A DNA stretch of 64,000 nt from Aureitalea sp. L0-47 (GCF_026126405.1 NZ_JAFMTQ010000014.1:34531-98530); one strand, 5' to 3'. Counted from the first letter of the stretch, positions 52,533 to 61,525 are shown. Made by a program: numbers and translations. Notes: generated by a model not told the origin, from the letters alone.

Positions 52533-53099
52533 CTATAATAGGGATTTAACTTCGTTTTCTAGTTCTTCATAAGTGAACGATCTTTCGAAAAAGGCTCGTT
52601 CATTTTGATTGTAAATAAGGGTAGCCGGAATAGCGCCCTGCCATTTAGTACTTACCTTTGGTATCCAGTCGTTGGCATTATCATCGTCCAATAATACCAC
52701 TTCCGATTGGATCTTGTTTTTTTCAATAAACGGGACCACCTGTGTACCCAAACGGTCGGGAAAGTCGAGACTTACGAAGATGACCTTCACTTTATCTTTC
52801 GCATACTCGGAAGCGATTTTTTCGAAATAGGGCATTTCTTTCACGCAGGGTTTGCACCAGGTGGCCCAGAAATTCACAACGTATGTAGTATCGGTTTTTT
52901 TCTGAAGCAATGCCTCGTCCAGGGCTGGAAAATTGTAAGCGGTAATTCCGTATTCCACTCTTGTTATAGGTAATACATCCTCCGTGTCTTCCTGGAGAAC
53001 CTCGGATGATTCGTTGCTTTGTTCAGCTACCTCCTTCTTGGAGGTGTCGTCACAAGAAATTAGCAGTAAAAGCGCGAAAGCGCAGTATATAACTTTCAT
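52533..53099 (-). CDS. TlpA-like thioredoxin-fold lipoprotein
   Basis: 188 residues. Lipoprotein signal (ALLLLISCDD), acidic linker, then a TlpA/ResA domain: YVVNFWATWCKPCVKEMPYFEK carries the WCKPC active site, and AIPATLIYN the cis-Pro. Likely keeps periplasmic cysteines reduced, for example for cytochrome c maturation. First gene of a two-gene minus-strand unit, divergent from the MarR regulator with a palindrome in the gap. Confidence 0.9.
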   Translation of the reverse strand: MKVIYCAFALLLLISCDDTSKKEVAEQSNESSEVLQEDTEDVLPITRVEYGITAYNFPALDEALLQKKTDTTYVVNFWATWCKPCVKEMPYFEKIASEYAKDKVKVIFVSLDFPDRLGTQVVPFIEKNKIQSEVVLLDDDNANDWIPKVSTKWQGAIPATLIYNQNERAFFERSFTYEELENEVKSLL

Positions 53100-53226
53100 T
53101 CTTTAAAAATATTTATTGTAGCAATGATTAGGAAACGATTTAACATAAGATTAAACGTATTCAGAAATAATAATTGATCCGCTACTGATAAATTTTTGTT
53201 AACAGACGATTCAACTTCAGAAAAAT

Positions 53227-53260
53227 AATTACATTTGTACATACAAATATTGTAATTACA
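53227..53260. promoter_or_regulatory. Overlapping palindromes and -7 box between TlpA and MarR genes
   Basis: TACATTTG (53230-53237) is a perfect TAnnTTTG for the plus strand. It is overlapped by a 16-base palindrome ATTTGTA-CA-TACAAAT (53233-53248), by AATTACA/TGTAATT arms (53227-53233, 53251-53257) and by TGTAATTACA (53251-53260). A MarR dimer bound here would block its own promoter. The ATG of the MarR gene is 3 bases further on. Confidence 0.6.
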
Positions 53261-53263
53261 TCA

Positions 53264-53716
53264 ATGGATATTGAAACGGCAATAAAAACTATTCACAAAA
53301 TGGCGATCAGCACCAAGACCGTCATCAATGTGATGTATACCTCTCGTTACATCGAAGAGGCGGTAAATACTGTTTTAAAGCCGTACGACCTTACGATACC
53401 ACAATATAATGTGCTTAGGATCTTGCGCGGTCAAAAAGGAAAGCCAGCCAATCTTTCAACCATACAGGAACGAATGGTAGACAGAAACAGTAATACCACC
53501 CGGCTGGTAGATAAACTGATACGCAAAGGTTGGGTGAAACGATCGGTCTGCGAAACAAATCGCAGAAAGGTGGAGATCATCATTACCCAACGAGGACTTG
53601 ATGTGTTAAAAGAACTAGATCCCATTACCGAAGACAATAACTCAATGATACTTAAAAATCTTTCAGAAGATCAATTGGTTCTGTTGAACCAGCTTCTGGA
53701 CACACTAAGAACTTAA
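53264..53716 (+). CDS. MarR family transcriptional regulator
   Basis: 150-residue winged-helix dimer. NTVLKPYDLTIPQYNVLRIL, then the recognition helix NLSTIQERMVDRNSNTTRLVDKL and the wing KGWVKRSVCETNRRKVEIIIT are the classic MarR pattern. The Cys in the wing (RSVCETN) could be redox sensitive, which fits its location beside thiol-redox genes; inference only. It is followed by YceI 28 bases later and likely autoregulates through the overlapping palindromes. Confidence 0.92.
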   Translation: MDIETAIKTIHKMAISTKTVINVMYTSRYIEEAVNTVLKPYDLTIPQYNVLRILRGQKGKPANLSTIQERMVDRNSNTTRLVDKLIRKGWVKRSVCETNRRKVEIIITQRGLDVLKELDPITEDNNSMILKNLSEDQLVLLNQLLDTLRT

Positions 53717-53744
53717 TTAAATTCATAAACCAAAAATTAAAAAA

Positions 53745-54314
53745 ATGAAAAAAGTTGTAAACTCAGCATTAATACTTGTAATAGCTTTAGGCGCTATGGC
53801 ATTTACCACTCCTGTGAAAAAGAAAGTTAATGTTTCCAAAAGCACAATTAACTGGAAAGGCGAAAAAGTACTAGGTACACACCATGGCACTTTGAAATTT
53901 AAGGAGGGATGGATCGAAATGGACGATAACGGGATTAGCGGCGGAAAATTCGTTGTAGACATGACCAGCCTGGTTGTAACCGATCTTGAAGGAGGGTCTA
54001 AAGGTAAACTGGAAGGCCACTTGAAGAGCGATGATTTTTTTGGTGTTAATGACCATCCAACTGCTACCCTTATGATCACTTCAGCATCTAAAATTGATAG
54101 TGGGTACAAGGTTAAAGGTGATATCACCATAAAAGGAACCACAGAACCAGTTAGTTTTATGCTTATGGACAATGGTGACAATACGCATTCTGCAAAACTG
54201 GTGATCGATCGTACCAAATTCGGTATTCGATACGGAAGTGGAAGCTTCTTCGATGATCTTGGCGACAAGACCATCAACGATGAATTCGAACTGGAAGCAA
54301 AGATTGTTTTATAA
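53745..54314 (+). CDS. YceI family protein
   Basis: 189 residues, signal peptide 1-23 (ending GAMAFTTPV), then the lipocalin-like YceI barrel: TINWKGEKVLGTHHGTL, GGKFVVDMTSLVVTD, LKSDDFFGVNDHPTATL and DRTKFGIRYGSGSF with IVL at the C-terminus. Such proteins bind isoprenoid or amphipathic ligands in the periplasm. Probably co-transcribed with the MarR gene; ends before a good terminator. Confidence 0.93.
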   Translation: MKKVVNSALILVIALGAMAFTTPVKKKVNVSKSTINWKGEKVLGTHHGTLKFKEGWIEMDDNGISGGKFVVDMTSLVVTDLEGGSKGKLEGHLKSDDFFGVNDHPTATLMITSASKIDSGYKVKGDITIKGTTEPVSFMLMDNGDNTHSAKLVIDRTKFGIRYGSGSFFDDLGDKTINDEFELEAKIVL

Positions 54315-54336
54315 ATTACAATTGCTATGAAAAATT

Positions 54337-54364
54337 AGGGCCTGCATTTCGCAGGCCTTTTTTT
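54337..54364 (+). terminator. Terminator of the MarR-YceI unit
   Basis: GGCCTGC-ATTTC-GCAGGCC (54339-54357) followed by seven T residues. Its T-run overlaps the last codon of the convergent DUF1501 gene. Confidence 0.9.
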
Positions 54365-55553
54365 ATACAATATTAAGTGGTGCATGTGCTTCGTTCAGCA
54401 AAGTAGTGCTAGGAACATCCAGCCAGTTATCCATGATATTCGCGTAGATCCTTCGGAAATCGATCTCATAGATAAGATCTCCGTTCTTGTCCAGCCTTGT
54501 AAGGTCGGGAGCCTGGTTATAGAGACCAGGACGCTTCAGGTTCTTACCAATTACAAAGACGTTATTTGCAGCACCGTGGTCGGTTCCCATGGCGGCATTT
54601 TGCGATACTCGCCTTCCAAATTCAGAAAAAGTAAGAATCAGCGTATCCTTAAAGGTTCCGTTTGCTTTCAGGTCCTTGACAAGAGTACCCACTCCTTCAG
54701 CATAGGTTTTAAGCAGGGATTCGTGCTTCCCTGATTGACCCGCATGAGTGTCGAACCCGTTCAACGAAGCAAAATACACTTTGGTGTCCAGGCGGCTATT
54801 GATGAATTCCGCCAGGGTTTTCATTTGTTTACCGAATTCTGAAGTACCGTAATCGAAAGCCGACTTGGTCACTTTCGTTTTTTCATAGATATAATTCGCC
54901 GTTTGTTTTGCATCTATCATGGTTTGGTAGAGATATCCCATATTGTGCTCACTTAAATGGGCATCCTGCTGATAAGACAACAGGGTGTCGAAATACGGGT
55001 CCCCGGCAACTTTCTTCAACATGGCGGCATCCTTTGCAACGGTACCATTACCAAATTTGCCCTTCATTATTAAAGACAAAGCATTTCCTACTTCAATAGC
55101 GTCGTACGGATTCTCACCATATAGATCCAAATAACGACCTACCCATCCTTCGTGTAACACTTCGTTAGCCGCACTGGCCGTATGCCAGATATCAGTGGAC
55201 CTGAAGTGTGATCTGTTTGGATTTGGATAACCTACGTTGTTCACGATCGTTAGTTCACCTTTGTCGAACAGTTCCTTTAATGGCGCGAGATTAGTATGGA
55301 AACCTAGTTCCGTGTTCAGCTTTATAATATGCCTCTTCTTGATCGCGATCATCGGCCGTTCCCGGTAATAGATATCGTTGCGATAAGGAACTACGGTATT
55401 GAGTCCGTCATTACCTCCTGCTAACTGAATGATCACTAAACGCTTGATTCCCTCTGGAACACTAAGCTGTGCGTCCATAGCCTTCAAAAACCCAGGCACT
55501 AAAAACAAGCTACTGGCCAAGGCCGAATTTTTTATAAAATCTCTTCTTTTCAT
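54363..55553 (-). CDS. DUF1501 domain protein (Tat-like secreted)
   Basis: 396 residues. N-terminal MKRRDFIKNSALASSLFLVPG is a twin-arginine-like signal (KRRDFIK). The alkaline-phosphatase-like DUF1501 pattern follows: KRLVIIQLAGGNDGLNTVVPY, HFRSTDIWHTA, FASLNGFDTHAGQ and LILTFSEFGRRVSQNAAMGTDHG. Likely a periplasmic protein acting with DUF1800. Starts 3 bases after the DUF1800 gene, a pairing widespread in Bacteroidota and Planctomycetota; function unknown. Confidence 0.9.
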   Translation of the reverse strand: MKRRDFIKNSALASSLFLVPGFLKAMDAQLSVPEGIKRLVIIQLAGGNDGLNTVVPYRNDIYYRERPMIAIKKRHIIKLNTELGFHTNLAPLKELFDKGELTIVNNVGYPNPNRSHFRSTDIWHTASAANEVLHEGWVGRYLDLYGENPYDAIEVGNALSLIMKGKFGNGTVAKDAAMLKKVAGDPYFDTLLSYQQDAHLSEHNMGYLYQTMIDAKQTANYIYEKTKVTKSAFDYGTSEFGKQMKTLAEFINSRLDTKVYFASLNGFDTHAGQSGKHESLLKTYAEGVGTLVKDLKANGTFKDTLILTFSEFGRRVSQNAAMGTDHGAANNVFVIGKNLKRPGLYNQAPDLTRLDKNGDLIYEIDFRRIYANIMDNWLDVPSTTLLNEAHAPLNIV

Positions 55554-55556
55554 AGC

Positions 55557-56912
55557 TTACGTCAATTGAAATTCAGGCAGCGACATCAACTGCATACTAA
55601 TTTCTCTTTTGGAGAATCCGTCTACCTCTTTAAACATTTGGGCTGTTCCACCTTTTAATTCGGGTGCGCAGATGGCTTCAGCCAACCCTTCAAATTCCAG
55701 CCCACCGTATTCGTTACTGAATGAGCTCCAATCGCTGGAAACCTTTAATCGATCACCAAAAGTTCTTCCTTGCGCTGCTTTATACTGAAATGATTCGGAA
55801 GGTATCATACCGTTCCCAAGGAAAACCGAAGCCAGTTTCATACGTATCATCAGGGTATGACTGTTGATCCAGGAACGACCTCCAGGCCATCCCGCCACGT
55901 TAGGCGGCTCCAGTAGAGACTGTCCGAGCAACCGCTGAACAAACAACTGCTGCCTGTGATCCTCGAATTCGAAAGGCACAACCCTGTAGATCGAACTCAG
56001 AAGATCTATTGGTGATTTGATCTTATTCCCTACGTTATCGGCATCGTAGAACCAATCCGACATAAACAGAAAACGCATTAAGTTTTTTATATCGTGATCC
56101 TTGTGGAATACTTCCGCCATCTCCTCTACGTGATCGGGATTCACATTGGTATTTACGAAATACCGATAGAGTTTAGTACAAATAAATGTAGCACAGGCTT
56201 TCTGTTTACAGATGATATTCACGATATCATCACCATCAAGTTCACCTTTCCAACCCATAAAGTTTTTTGTACTGAAGTCGTGTCGACGTTCATTCAGTAT
56301 AAAAGAACCATCCATTCGGGAGCCCCAACCTGTAAAAGCGCGAGCGGCTTCCTTAATATCATCCTCCGTATAATTTCCTTCACCTAAAGTGAAGAGCTCG
56401 AGGAGTTCCCGGGCGTAGTTCTCATTGGGGTTGCCTTTCTTGTTCCTGTTCGTGTTGAGATATTTCATCATGGAAGGGGCCTTACCTATCTCCTTGGTAA
56501 AATCTCTGAAATCACCCAGTGCATGCTCCCTCAGCATATTTCTATACTGAACAGAGTAATAAAGCACCTGGTCCCTTACCACAAAGTGATTGGACCAGAA
56601 TAGGGTCATTCGTTCGTTAAGCGCTTCTTTGGAAGTGGAAATTCGTTCTAGCCAGGCAGCATTGTACTCAAGATGTTTACTCGCATTTTTCCTGATGAGC
56701 TTCCTGAATTCTTTCAGCTTCCCCTGGAAATCACCGGCGAAGAACTCGTCGAATTCGGATAGATCAACGGTGAGTGGGGTGACATTTTCAGAACCTTCCA
56801 TTAGCTTATCTACCACTTCTTCTCTGGTGAATGAAGTAAGTTTTTTTGCTTCGGAAGGACGTATTCCAAAAGCTGCTCTTCGGTATAAATGGTAAATATT
56901 TTTCAACTCCAT
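55557..56912 (-). CDS. DUF1800 domain protein
   Basis: 451 residues. Family features: YRRAAFGIRPSEAKKL at the start, TLFWSNHFVV, LGDFRDFTKEIGKAPSMMKYL, NENYARELLELFTLG, AARAFTGW and NVAGWPGGRSWINSHTL. No obvious signal peptide, unlike its partner, suggesting either cytosolic location or export as a complex with the DUF1501 Tat substrate. First gene of the pair. Confidence 0.9.
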   Translation of the reverse strand: MELKNIYHLYRRAAFGIRPSEAKKLTSFTREEVVDKLMEGSENVTPLTVDLSEFDEFFAGDFQGKLKEFRKLIRKNASKHLEYNAAWLERISTSKEALNERMTLFWSNHFVVRDQVLYYSVQYRNMLREHALGDFRDFTKEIGKAPSMMKYLNTNRNKKGNPNENYARELLELFTLGEGNYTEDDIKEAARAFTGWGSRMDGSFILNERRHDFSTKNFMGWKGELDGDDIVNIICKQKACATFICTKLYRYFVNTNVNPDHVEEMAEVFHKDHDIKNLMRFLFMSDWFYDADNVGNKIKSPIDLLSSIYRVVPFEFEDHRQQLFVQRLLGQSLLEPPNVAGWPGGRSWINSHTLMIRMKLASVFLGNGMIPSESFQYKAAQGRTFGDRLKVSSDWSSFSNEYGGLEFEGLAEAICAPELKGGTAQMFKEVDGFSKREISMQLMSLPEFQLT

Positions 56913-56973
56913 ACCTAAGTATGACTAAAAATTATGCCAAACGTTTATTTGGTTAAAAATGCGACCTAAAATT

Positions 56974-57004
56974 TTTGCGTGTTTCGAGGCAATTCATATC
57001 TTTG
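56974..57004 (+). promoter_or_regulatory. trp operon promoter
   Basis: TTTG (56974-56977), exactly 19 bases, then TATCTTTG (56997-57004): the best match in the window to the Bacteroidota -33/-7 consensus. Transcription would start about 5-8 bases later, almost at the leader-peptide ATG (57012). Confidence 0.75.
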
Positions 57005-57011
57005 AACTCAC

Positions 57012-57068
57012 ATGAAAGCAATAAATTTAAACAACTGGTGGTGGAAAAACTTACGTCAATCGTCGTGA
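57012..57068 (+). CDS. trpL: trp operon leader peptide
   Basis: 18-codon ORF encoding MKAINLNNWWWKNLRQSS with three consecutive Trp codons (57036-57044) and a TGA stop at 57066-57068. It directly follows the trp promoter and precedes a terminator hairpin and trpE, so it is a ribosome-stalling sensor of charged tRNA-Trp. It is too short for ordinary gene finders. The peptide itself probably has no other role. Confidence 0.92.
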   Translation: MKAINLNNWWWKNLRQSS

Positions 57069-57125
57069 GCGGAGCACTATGAGTTATCAATATACGGGCT
57101 TGTCTATCACGACAAGCCTTTTTTT
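57062..57125 (+). promoter_or_regulatory. trp transcription attenuator
   Basis: Terminator stem GGCTTGTC (57097-57104) / GACAAGCC (57111-57118) with seven T residues (57119-57125). The sequence GTCGTGA at 57062-57068, overlapping the leader stop codon, is the exact complement of TCACGAC at 57107-57113, which includes the terminator loop and first bases of its right arm. A ribosome stalled at the Trp codons would leave GTCGTGA free to form this antiterminator; one that reaches the stop covers it and the terminator forms. Confidence 0.85.
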
Positions 57126-57139
57126 ATGCTAAACTACTA

Positions 57140-58540
57140 ATGAAATATAACTTAACAACACATTTCGAAAGACTACTGGCGGACACCTTAACTCCGGTTT
57201 CTGTCTACCTTCGTTTGCGTGACAAGTACCCCAATAGCTTGCTGCTTGAAAGTAGTGATTATAGGGCTAACGACAATACCTTTAGTTTTATTTGTTGTAA
57301 TCCCATAGCGTCAATTTCTATTTCTGAAGAGAAAGTAGTGCAGCACTTTCCCGATGGAAAAAGCGAATCAACCAAGATTGATCCCGATATGAATATCCCT
57401 GAGGTCCTTGAAGAATTTGCGGCTTCTTTCCGAAGTAATACAGATACAGCATTTAACTTTCCTACTAATGGGCTCTTCGGATATATGAGTTACGATGCGG
57501 TTCGTTACTTTGAAGATATAGAAGTGAACAAAAGCAAGTCGCAGCTCGAGATTCCGGACGTTTATTACGCCGTCTATCAGAACGTTATCGCCATCAACCA
57601 CTTCAACAATGAAGCTTATATATTTTCTCATTGTTTTAATTCCGAATCTAATATACCGGAGATCACCCGTGTATTGCAATCGAAGAATTTCGCCGAATAT
57701 CCTTTCAGGCGAAAAGGAAATGTAAGCACGAATATTAAAGATGAAGCCTTCATGGACCTGGTATCGAAGTGCAAGGAACATTGTGCCCGTGGAGATGTGT
57801 TTCAGATAGTACCCTCAAAACGTTTTTCCCAGGAATTCAGCGGTGATGATTTCAACGTGTACAGAGCGCTTCGCAGCATCAACCCTTCCCCTTACCTTTT
57901 CTATTTCGACTACGGCAATTATAAGATCTTCGGAAGTTCTCCGGAGGCACAATTGGTGGTTCAGAAGGACCGGGCGGAGATTCATCCAATTGCCGGAACT
58001 TTCAAGCGAACAGGGAATGACGAGCAGGATGCCGAACTGGCTCGTAAACTTTCCGAAGATGAAAAAGAGAATAGCGAACATGTGATGCTGGTCGACCTTG
58101 CGAGAAACGATCTCAGCAGGCACGGAAGTGATGTACAGGTGGAAACCTACCGGGAGGTTCAGTTCTTTTCACACGTGATCCACCTGGTGAGCAAGGTCAC
58201 GGCGAAGAAAAATCCCAACACCAAGACCATGCAAATTGTAGCCGATACTTTCCCGGCGGGAACGCTAAGCGGAGCTCCAAAACACCGGGCGATGCAACTA
58301 CTGGAAGAATACGAGAATGTGAATAGGGAGTTCTACGGTGGGGCCATCGGATTTATGGATTTTGAAGGGAACTTCAATCACGCCATCATCATTCGGTCAT
58401 TTGTGAGCAAGAACCACACCCTGCATTACCAGGCCGGGGCGGGAATTGTTTCCGACAGTAAGGAAGAGAGCGAATTGCAGGAGGTTTACAATAAACTTGG
58501 AGCGTTAACCAAAGCCATGGAAATGGCAGAAACCGTTTGA
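57140..58540 (+). CDS. trpE: Anthranilate synthase component I
   Basis: Chorismate to anthranilate, first committed step of Trp synthesis; 466 residues, cytosolic, complex with TrpG. NSLLLESSDYR near residue 40 matches the LLES tryptophan feedback motif. Chorismate-binding core: VPSKRFSQEF, SPSPYLFYFDYG-like NPSPYLFYF, GSSPEAQLV, HPIAGTFKRTG, DLARNDLSRHG and GTLSGAPKHRAMQLL. ATG at 57140 follows the attenuator by 14 bases. First gene of trpEGDCFBA. Confidence 0.95.
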   Translation: MKYNLTTHFERLLADTLTPVSVYLRLRDKYPNSLLLESSDYRANDNTFSFICCNPIASISISEEKVVQHFPDGKSESTKIDPDMNIPEVLEEFAASFRSNTDTAFNFPTNGLFGYMSYDAVRYFEDIEVNKSKSQLEIPDVYYAVYQNVIAINHFNNEAYIFSHCFNSESNIPEITRVLQSKNFAEYPFRRKGNVSTNIKDEAFMDLVSKCKEHCARGDVFQIVPSKRFSQEFSGDDFNVYRALRSINPSPYLFYFDYGNYKIFGSSPEAQLVVQKDRAEIHPIAGTFKRTGNDEQDAELARKLSEDEKENSEHVMLVDLARNDLSRHGSDVQVETYREVQFFSHVIHLVSKVTAKKNPNTKTMQIVADTFPAGTLSGAPKHRAMQLLEEYENVNREFYGGAIGFMDFEGNFNHAIIIRSFVSKNHTLHYQAGAGIVSDSKEESELQEVYNKLGALTKAMEMAETV

Positions 58541-58542
58541 GA

Positions 58543-59109
58543 ATGAAAGTATTGGTAATAGACAATTATGATAGTTTCGTGTACAACCTGGTACACTACC
58601 TGGAGGATCTCAATGTAGACGTTACCGTAGTTAGAAACGACAGGTTCTTACTGGAAGAAGTCGAGAAGTACGATAAAATACTATTGTCCCCCGGACCCGG
58701 TATTCCGGACGAAGCCGGACTGCTGAAAGATGTTATCAGAGCCTATGCAGGACGAAAGCCAATTCTTGGGGTTTGTCTCGGACAGCAGGCCATAGGAGAA
58801 GTATTTGGTGGCAGTATCACCAACCTAGATGAAGTTTTCCACGGTGTTGCCACCAAAGCAAATATCCTGGTGGATAACGAACCACTATTTTCGGGTTTAC
58901 AAAAAGAGATCGAGGTAGGAAGATATCATTCCTGGGTGGTGGAAAGAGAAGGTTTTCCGGATGTTCTCGAAATTACTTCTTTAGACGAGAACGGACAGAT
59001 CATGTCTTTGCGGCACCGCGAATTCGATATTCGGGCCGTTCAATTTCACCCGGAAAGCGTTTTAACACCCGAAGGAAAAACAATGATCAAAAACTGGATA
59101 GAAAGCTAA
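58543..59109 (+). CDS. trpG: Anthranilate synthase component II (glutamine amidotransferase)
   Basis: Glutaminase subunit delivering ammonia to TrpE, 188 residues. Catalytic triad: Cys in GVCLGQQAIGE (about 80), His and Glu in VQFHPESVLTPEG. Starts VLVIDNYDSFVYNLVHYLE. The ATG at 58543 is 2 bases after the trpE stop; an in-frame TTG at 58537 is less likely. Same family can serve p-aminobenzoate synthase, but operon position fixes it as TrpG. Length and end fit a stand-alone subunit, not fused to TrpD. Confidence 0.95.
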   Translation: MKVLVIDNYDSFVYNLVHYLEDLNVDVTVVRNDRFLLEEVEKYDKILLSPGPGIPDEAGLLKDVIRAYAGRKPILGVCLGQQAIGEVFGGSITNLDEVFHGVATKANILVDNEPLFSGLQKEIEVGRYHSWVVEREGFPDVLEITSLDENGQIMSLRHREFDIRAVQFHPESVLTPEGKTMIKNWIES

Positions 59110-60108
59110 ATGAAAAAGGTGCTCAACAGGTTGATAAACCACGAACAATTGGATAGAGAGGAAGCCAGGAATATTCTAGTTTCCATTTCTGAAGGAGCTT
59201 ATAATTCTAGTCAGATCTCCGCCTTTCTAACCGTTTACATGATGCGAAGCATAGGTTTGGAGGAACTGGAAGGGTTCCGGGATGCCTTGTTGGAGCTATG
59301 CATACCGGTGGATGTTTCGGATCTTAATACTATAGATCTCTGCGGAACGGGTGGCGATGGCAAGAATACATTTAATATATCAACCCTCGCATCCTTTGTA
59401 ACTGCCGGTGCCGGGGTCCTTGTAACCAAACACGGGAATTACGGTGTTTCGTCTATTAGCGGGAGTAGTAATGTTATGGAACAACTGGGAATCCGGTTTA
59501 GTAGTGATTCCGAGTTTCTGAGACGCTGCCTTGAAGAAGCCGGCATCTGTATTCTACATGCACCACTCTTCCACCCTGCTATGAAGAACGTAGCACCCAT
59601 AAGGCGCGAACTAGGCGTTAAGACCTTCTTTAATATGTTGGGGCCTATGGTAAACCCGGCTTTTCCAAAGAACCAGCTAGTTGGTGTTTTTAGCCTGGAG
59701 TTGGCTCGAATGTATGGGTATTTGTACCAAAAAACCGATAAGAACTACGCCGTGTTACACGCCATCGATGGCTATGACGAGATCTCTCTTACGGGCTCTA
59801 CCAAGGTGATCTCGAATAGCAGTGACATGATCCTGAAGCCTTCGGATTTTCAGGTGTCGCAAATCACACAGGAAGAAATACACGGGGGTGATACCATTGA
59901 GGAATCAGCTAAGATCTTTACAAAGATCTTAAGTGGTAAAGGCACTTCAGCTCAAAATAATGTGGTATGCGCCAACGCTGGTATGGCAATATCCGTGGTT
60001 GAAAAATGTTCCCCTTTGGAAGGATTTGAAAAAGCCATGGCTTCCTTACAGGACGGACTCGCTTTAAAATCACTTCAGAAATTACAGGAATTAAGCAGCG
60101 AAGCATGA
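59110..60108 (+). CDS. trpD: Anthranilate phosphoribosyltransferase
   Basis: Transfers phosphoribosyl from PRPP to anthranilate; 332 residues. PRPP loop DLCGTGGDGKNTFNIST, KHGNYGVSS (usually KHGNR), second motif HPAMKNVAPIRRELGVKTFFNMLGP split by one helix, and GYDEISLTG. The ATG directly follows the trpG stop (TAAATG) and the 3' end overlaps trpC by 4 bases. Confidence 0.96.
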   Translation: MKKVLNRLINHEQLDREEARNILVSISEGAYNSSQISAFLTVYMMRSIGLEELEGFRDALLELCIPVDVSDLNTIDLCGTGGDGKNTFNISTLASFVTAGAGVLVTKHGNYGVSSISGSSNVMEQLGIRFSSDSEFLRRCLEEAGICILHAPLFHPAMKNVAPIRRELGVKTFFNMLGPMVNPAFPKNQLVGVFSLELARMYGYLYQKTDKNYAVLHAIDGYDEISLTGSTKVISNSSDMILKPSDFQVSQITQEEIHGGDTIEESAKIFTKILSGKGTSAQNNVVCANAGMAISVVEKCSPLEGFEKAMASLQDGLALKSLQKLQELSSEA

Positions 60109-60887
60109 CAATATTAGATAAAATAATCGCCTACAAGCGCAAGGAGGTGGAAGCTCGAAAAAAAGCATTTCCAATTTCCATTCTGAAACAATCCGAGCTA
60201 TTCAAAAGGTCAGCGTTCTCTATGTCGGAAGCACTAAGGAATAGCAAGAATGGAATCATTGCGGAACACAAAAGACGCTCCCCTAGTAAGTCGGTGATCA
60301 ATGAGAAGGTTAGTCTACCTGAAGTGGCTAGTGGCTACGAAAAAGCAGGAGTGGCGGCCATGTCGGTATTAACGGATACTTCCTTTTTTGGAGGATCTTT
60401 GGACGATTTGTTGGTTGCGAGAGATTTCGTTAGCACTCCTCTTTTGCGAAAAGAATTTATTATAGATACTTACCAGCTATACGAAGCTAAAGCTTATGGA
60501 GCCGACGCGGTTCTTTTAATTGCGGCTGCTTTGAACAATAGCGAATTAAGTGAGTTCGCCAAGGTTGCCACGGATCTTGGACTAGAGGTCTTATTGGAGG
60601 TGCATAACGAAGAAGAACTAGAGCGATCGAACATCGATAAGGTGAGCATGATAGGTGTTAACAACCGTAATCTAAAGACATTTGAAGTTAGCACAGAGAA
60701 CAGTAAACGCTTATCAGGGTTGATACCGAAACGGTTTGTGAAAGTTTCGGAAAGTGGGATCAGTTCGATAGAGGCGATTTCAGAATTAAGAAACTATGGA
60801 TACCAGGGATTTTTGGTAGGAGAGCATTTTATGCGTCATAATGACCCCGGTAAAGCAGCAAAGCAATTTATTCAGCATCTGCTATGA
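60105..60887 (+). CDS. trpC: Indole-3-glycerol phosphate synthase
   Basis: TIM-barrel decarboxylating cyclase, 260 residues. IIAEHKRRSPSKS carries the catalytic Lys, TDTSFFGGSLDDLL, LLRKEFIIDTYQLYEA (second Lys), DAVLLIAAAL, EVHNEEELER, GVNNRNLKTFEV and SESGISS are all in order. Not fused to TrpF, unlike enterobacteria. ATGA overlaps at both ends (with trpD and trpF). Confidence 0.96.
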   Translation: MTILDKIIAYKRKEVEARKKAFPISILKQSELFKRSAFSMSEALRNSKNGIIAEHKRRSPSKSVINEKVSLPEVASGYEKAGVAAMSVLTDTSFFGGSLDDLLVARDFVSTPLLRKEFIIDTYQLYEAKAYGADAVLLIAAALNNSELSEFAKVATDLGLEVLLEVHNEEELERSNIDKVSMIGVNNRNLKTFEVSTENSKRLSGLIPKRFVKVSESGISSIEAISELRNYGYQGFLVGEHFMRHNDPGKAAKQFIQHLL

Positions 60888-61525
60888 GCATTCCGAAGGT
60901 TAAAATATGTGGTATGAAGCACAACATATCGGAAGTTGCCGATCTGTTGCCTCACTACCTAGGTTTTATTTTCTATCCCGGGAGTCCGAGAAACTTTTTG
61001 GGTGAGATACCTAATTTACCGGACAGCATTAATAAAGTTGGGGTGTTTGTAAATACCGATATAGAACATCTCGTTCAGCTTGTTTCTGTCTACGATCTCG
61101 ATACCGTACAACTGCATGGGGAGGAAACTACAGAGTATTGTGAACAGCTGGGTAAAAGCCTAGAAGACGATGGCCTTGGAGATATCTCGCTTTGGAAGGT
61201 CTTTCATATTAAAGACGAATTCAATTTCAACCTATTAAAATCCTACGAACCCTTTGTAGAAGCTTTCTTATTTGACACAAAAGGTAAAACCAAGGGTGGA
61301 ACAGGTGAAGTGTTTAACTGGAATGCGTTAGAAGCATATCCTTCAGAAAAACCATTTATGCTAAGCGGAGGCATTGGTCTGGAAGAAATAAATGAGATTA
61401 AAAAGATGCTGTCAACCGATCTACCAATATTGGGTGTAGATGTGAACAGCAGGTTCGAGATCGAGCCGGGAAGAAAAGATATTATCAAACTTAAAAAGTT
61501 TATTGATGAGCTATCATGTAAATGA
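60884..61525 (+). CDS. trpF: Phosphoribosylanthranilate isomerase
   Basis: Amadori rearrangement enzyme, TIM barrel, 213 residues. [12 protein letters not shown] gives the catalytic Cys, [12 protein letters not shown] the phosphate strand, [27 protein letters not shown] and [11 protein letters not shown] the remaining motifs; catalytic Asp in LFDT and [16 protein letters not shown] at the end. Its last 20 bases overlap trpB. Confidence 0.95.
   Translation: MSIPKVKICGMKHNISEVADLLPHYLGFIFYPGSPRNFLGEIPNLPDSINKVGVFVNTDIEHLVQLVSVYDLDTVQLHGEETTEYCEQLGKSLEDDGLGDISLWKVFHIKDEFNFNLLKSYEPFVEAFLFDTKGKTKGGTGEVFNWNALEAYPSEKPFMLSGGIGLEEINEIKKMLSTDLPILGVDVNSRFEIEPGRKDIIKLKKFIDELSCK

Noticed and set aside
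58537..58545. TTG start for trpG overlapping trpE
   Set aside because: The ATG at 58543 is in frame, 2 bases after the trpE stop, and gives the normal TrpG N-terminus; the same reasoning moves trpB to 61506 and trpA to 62690.
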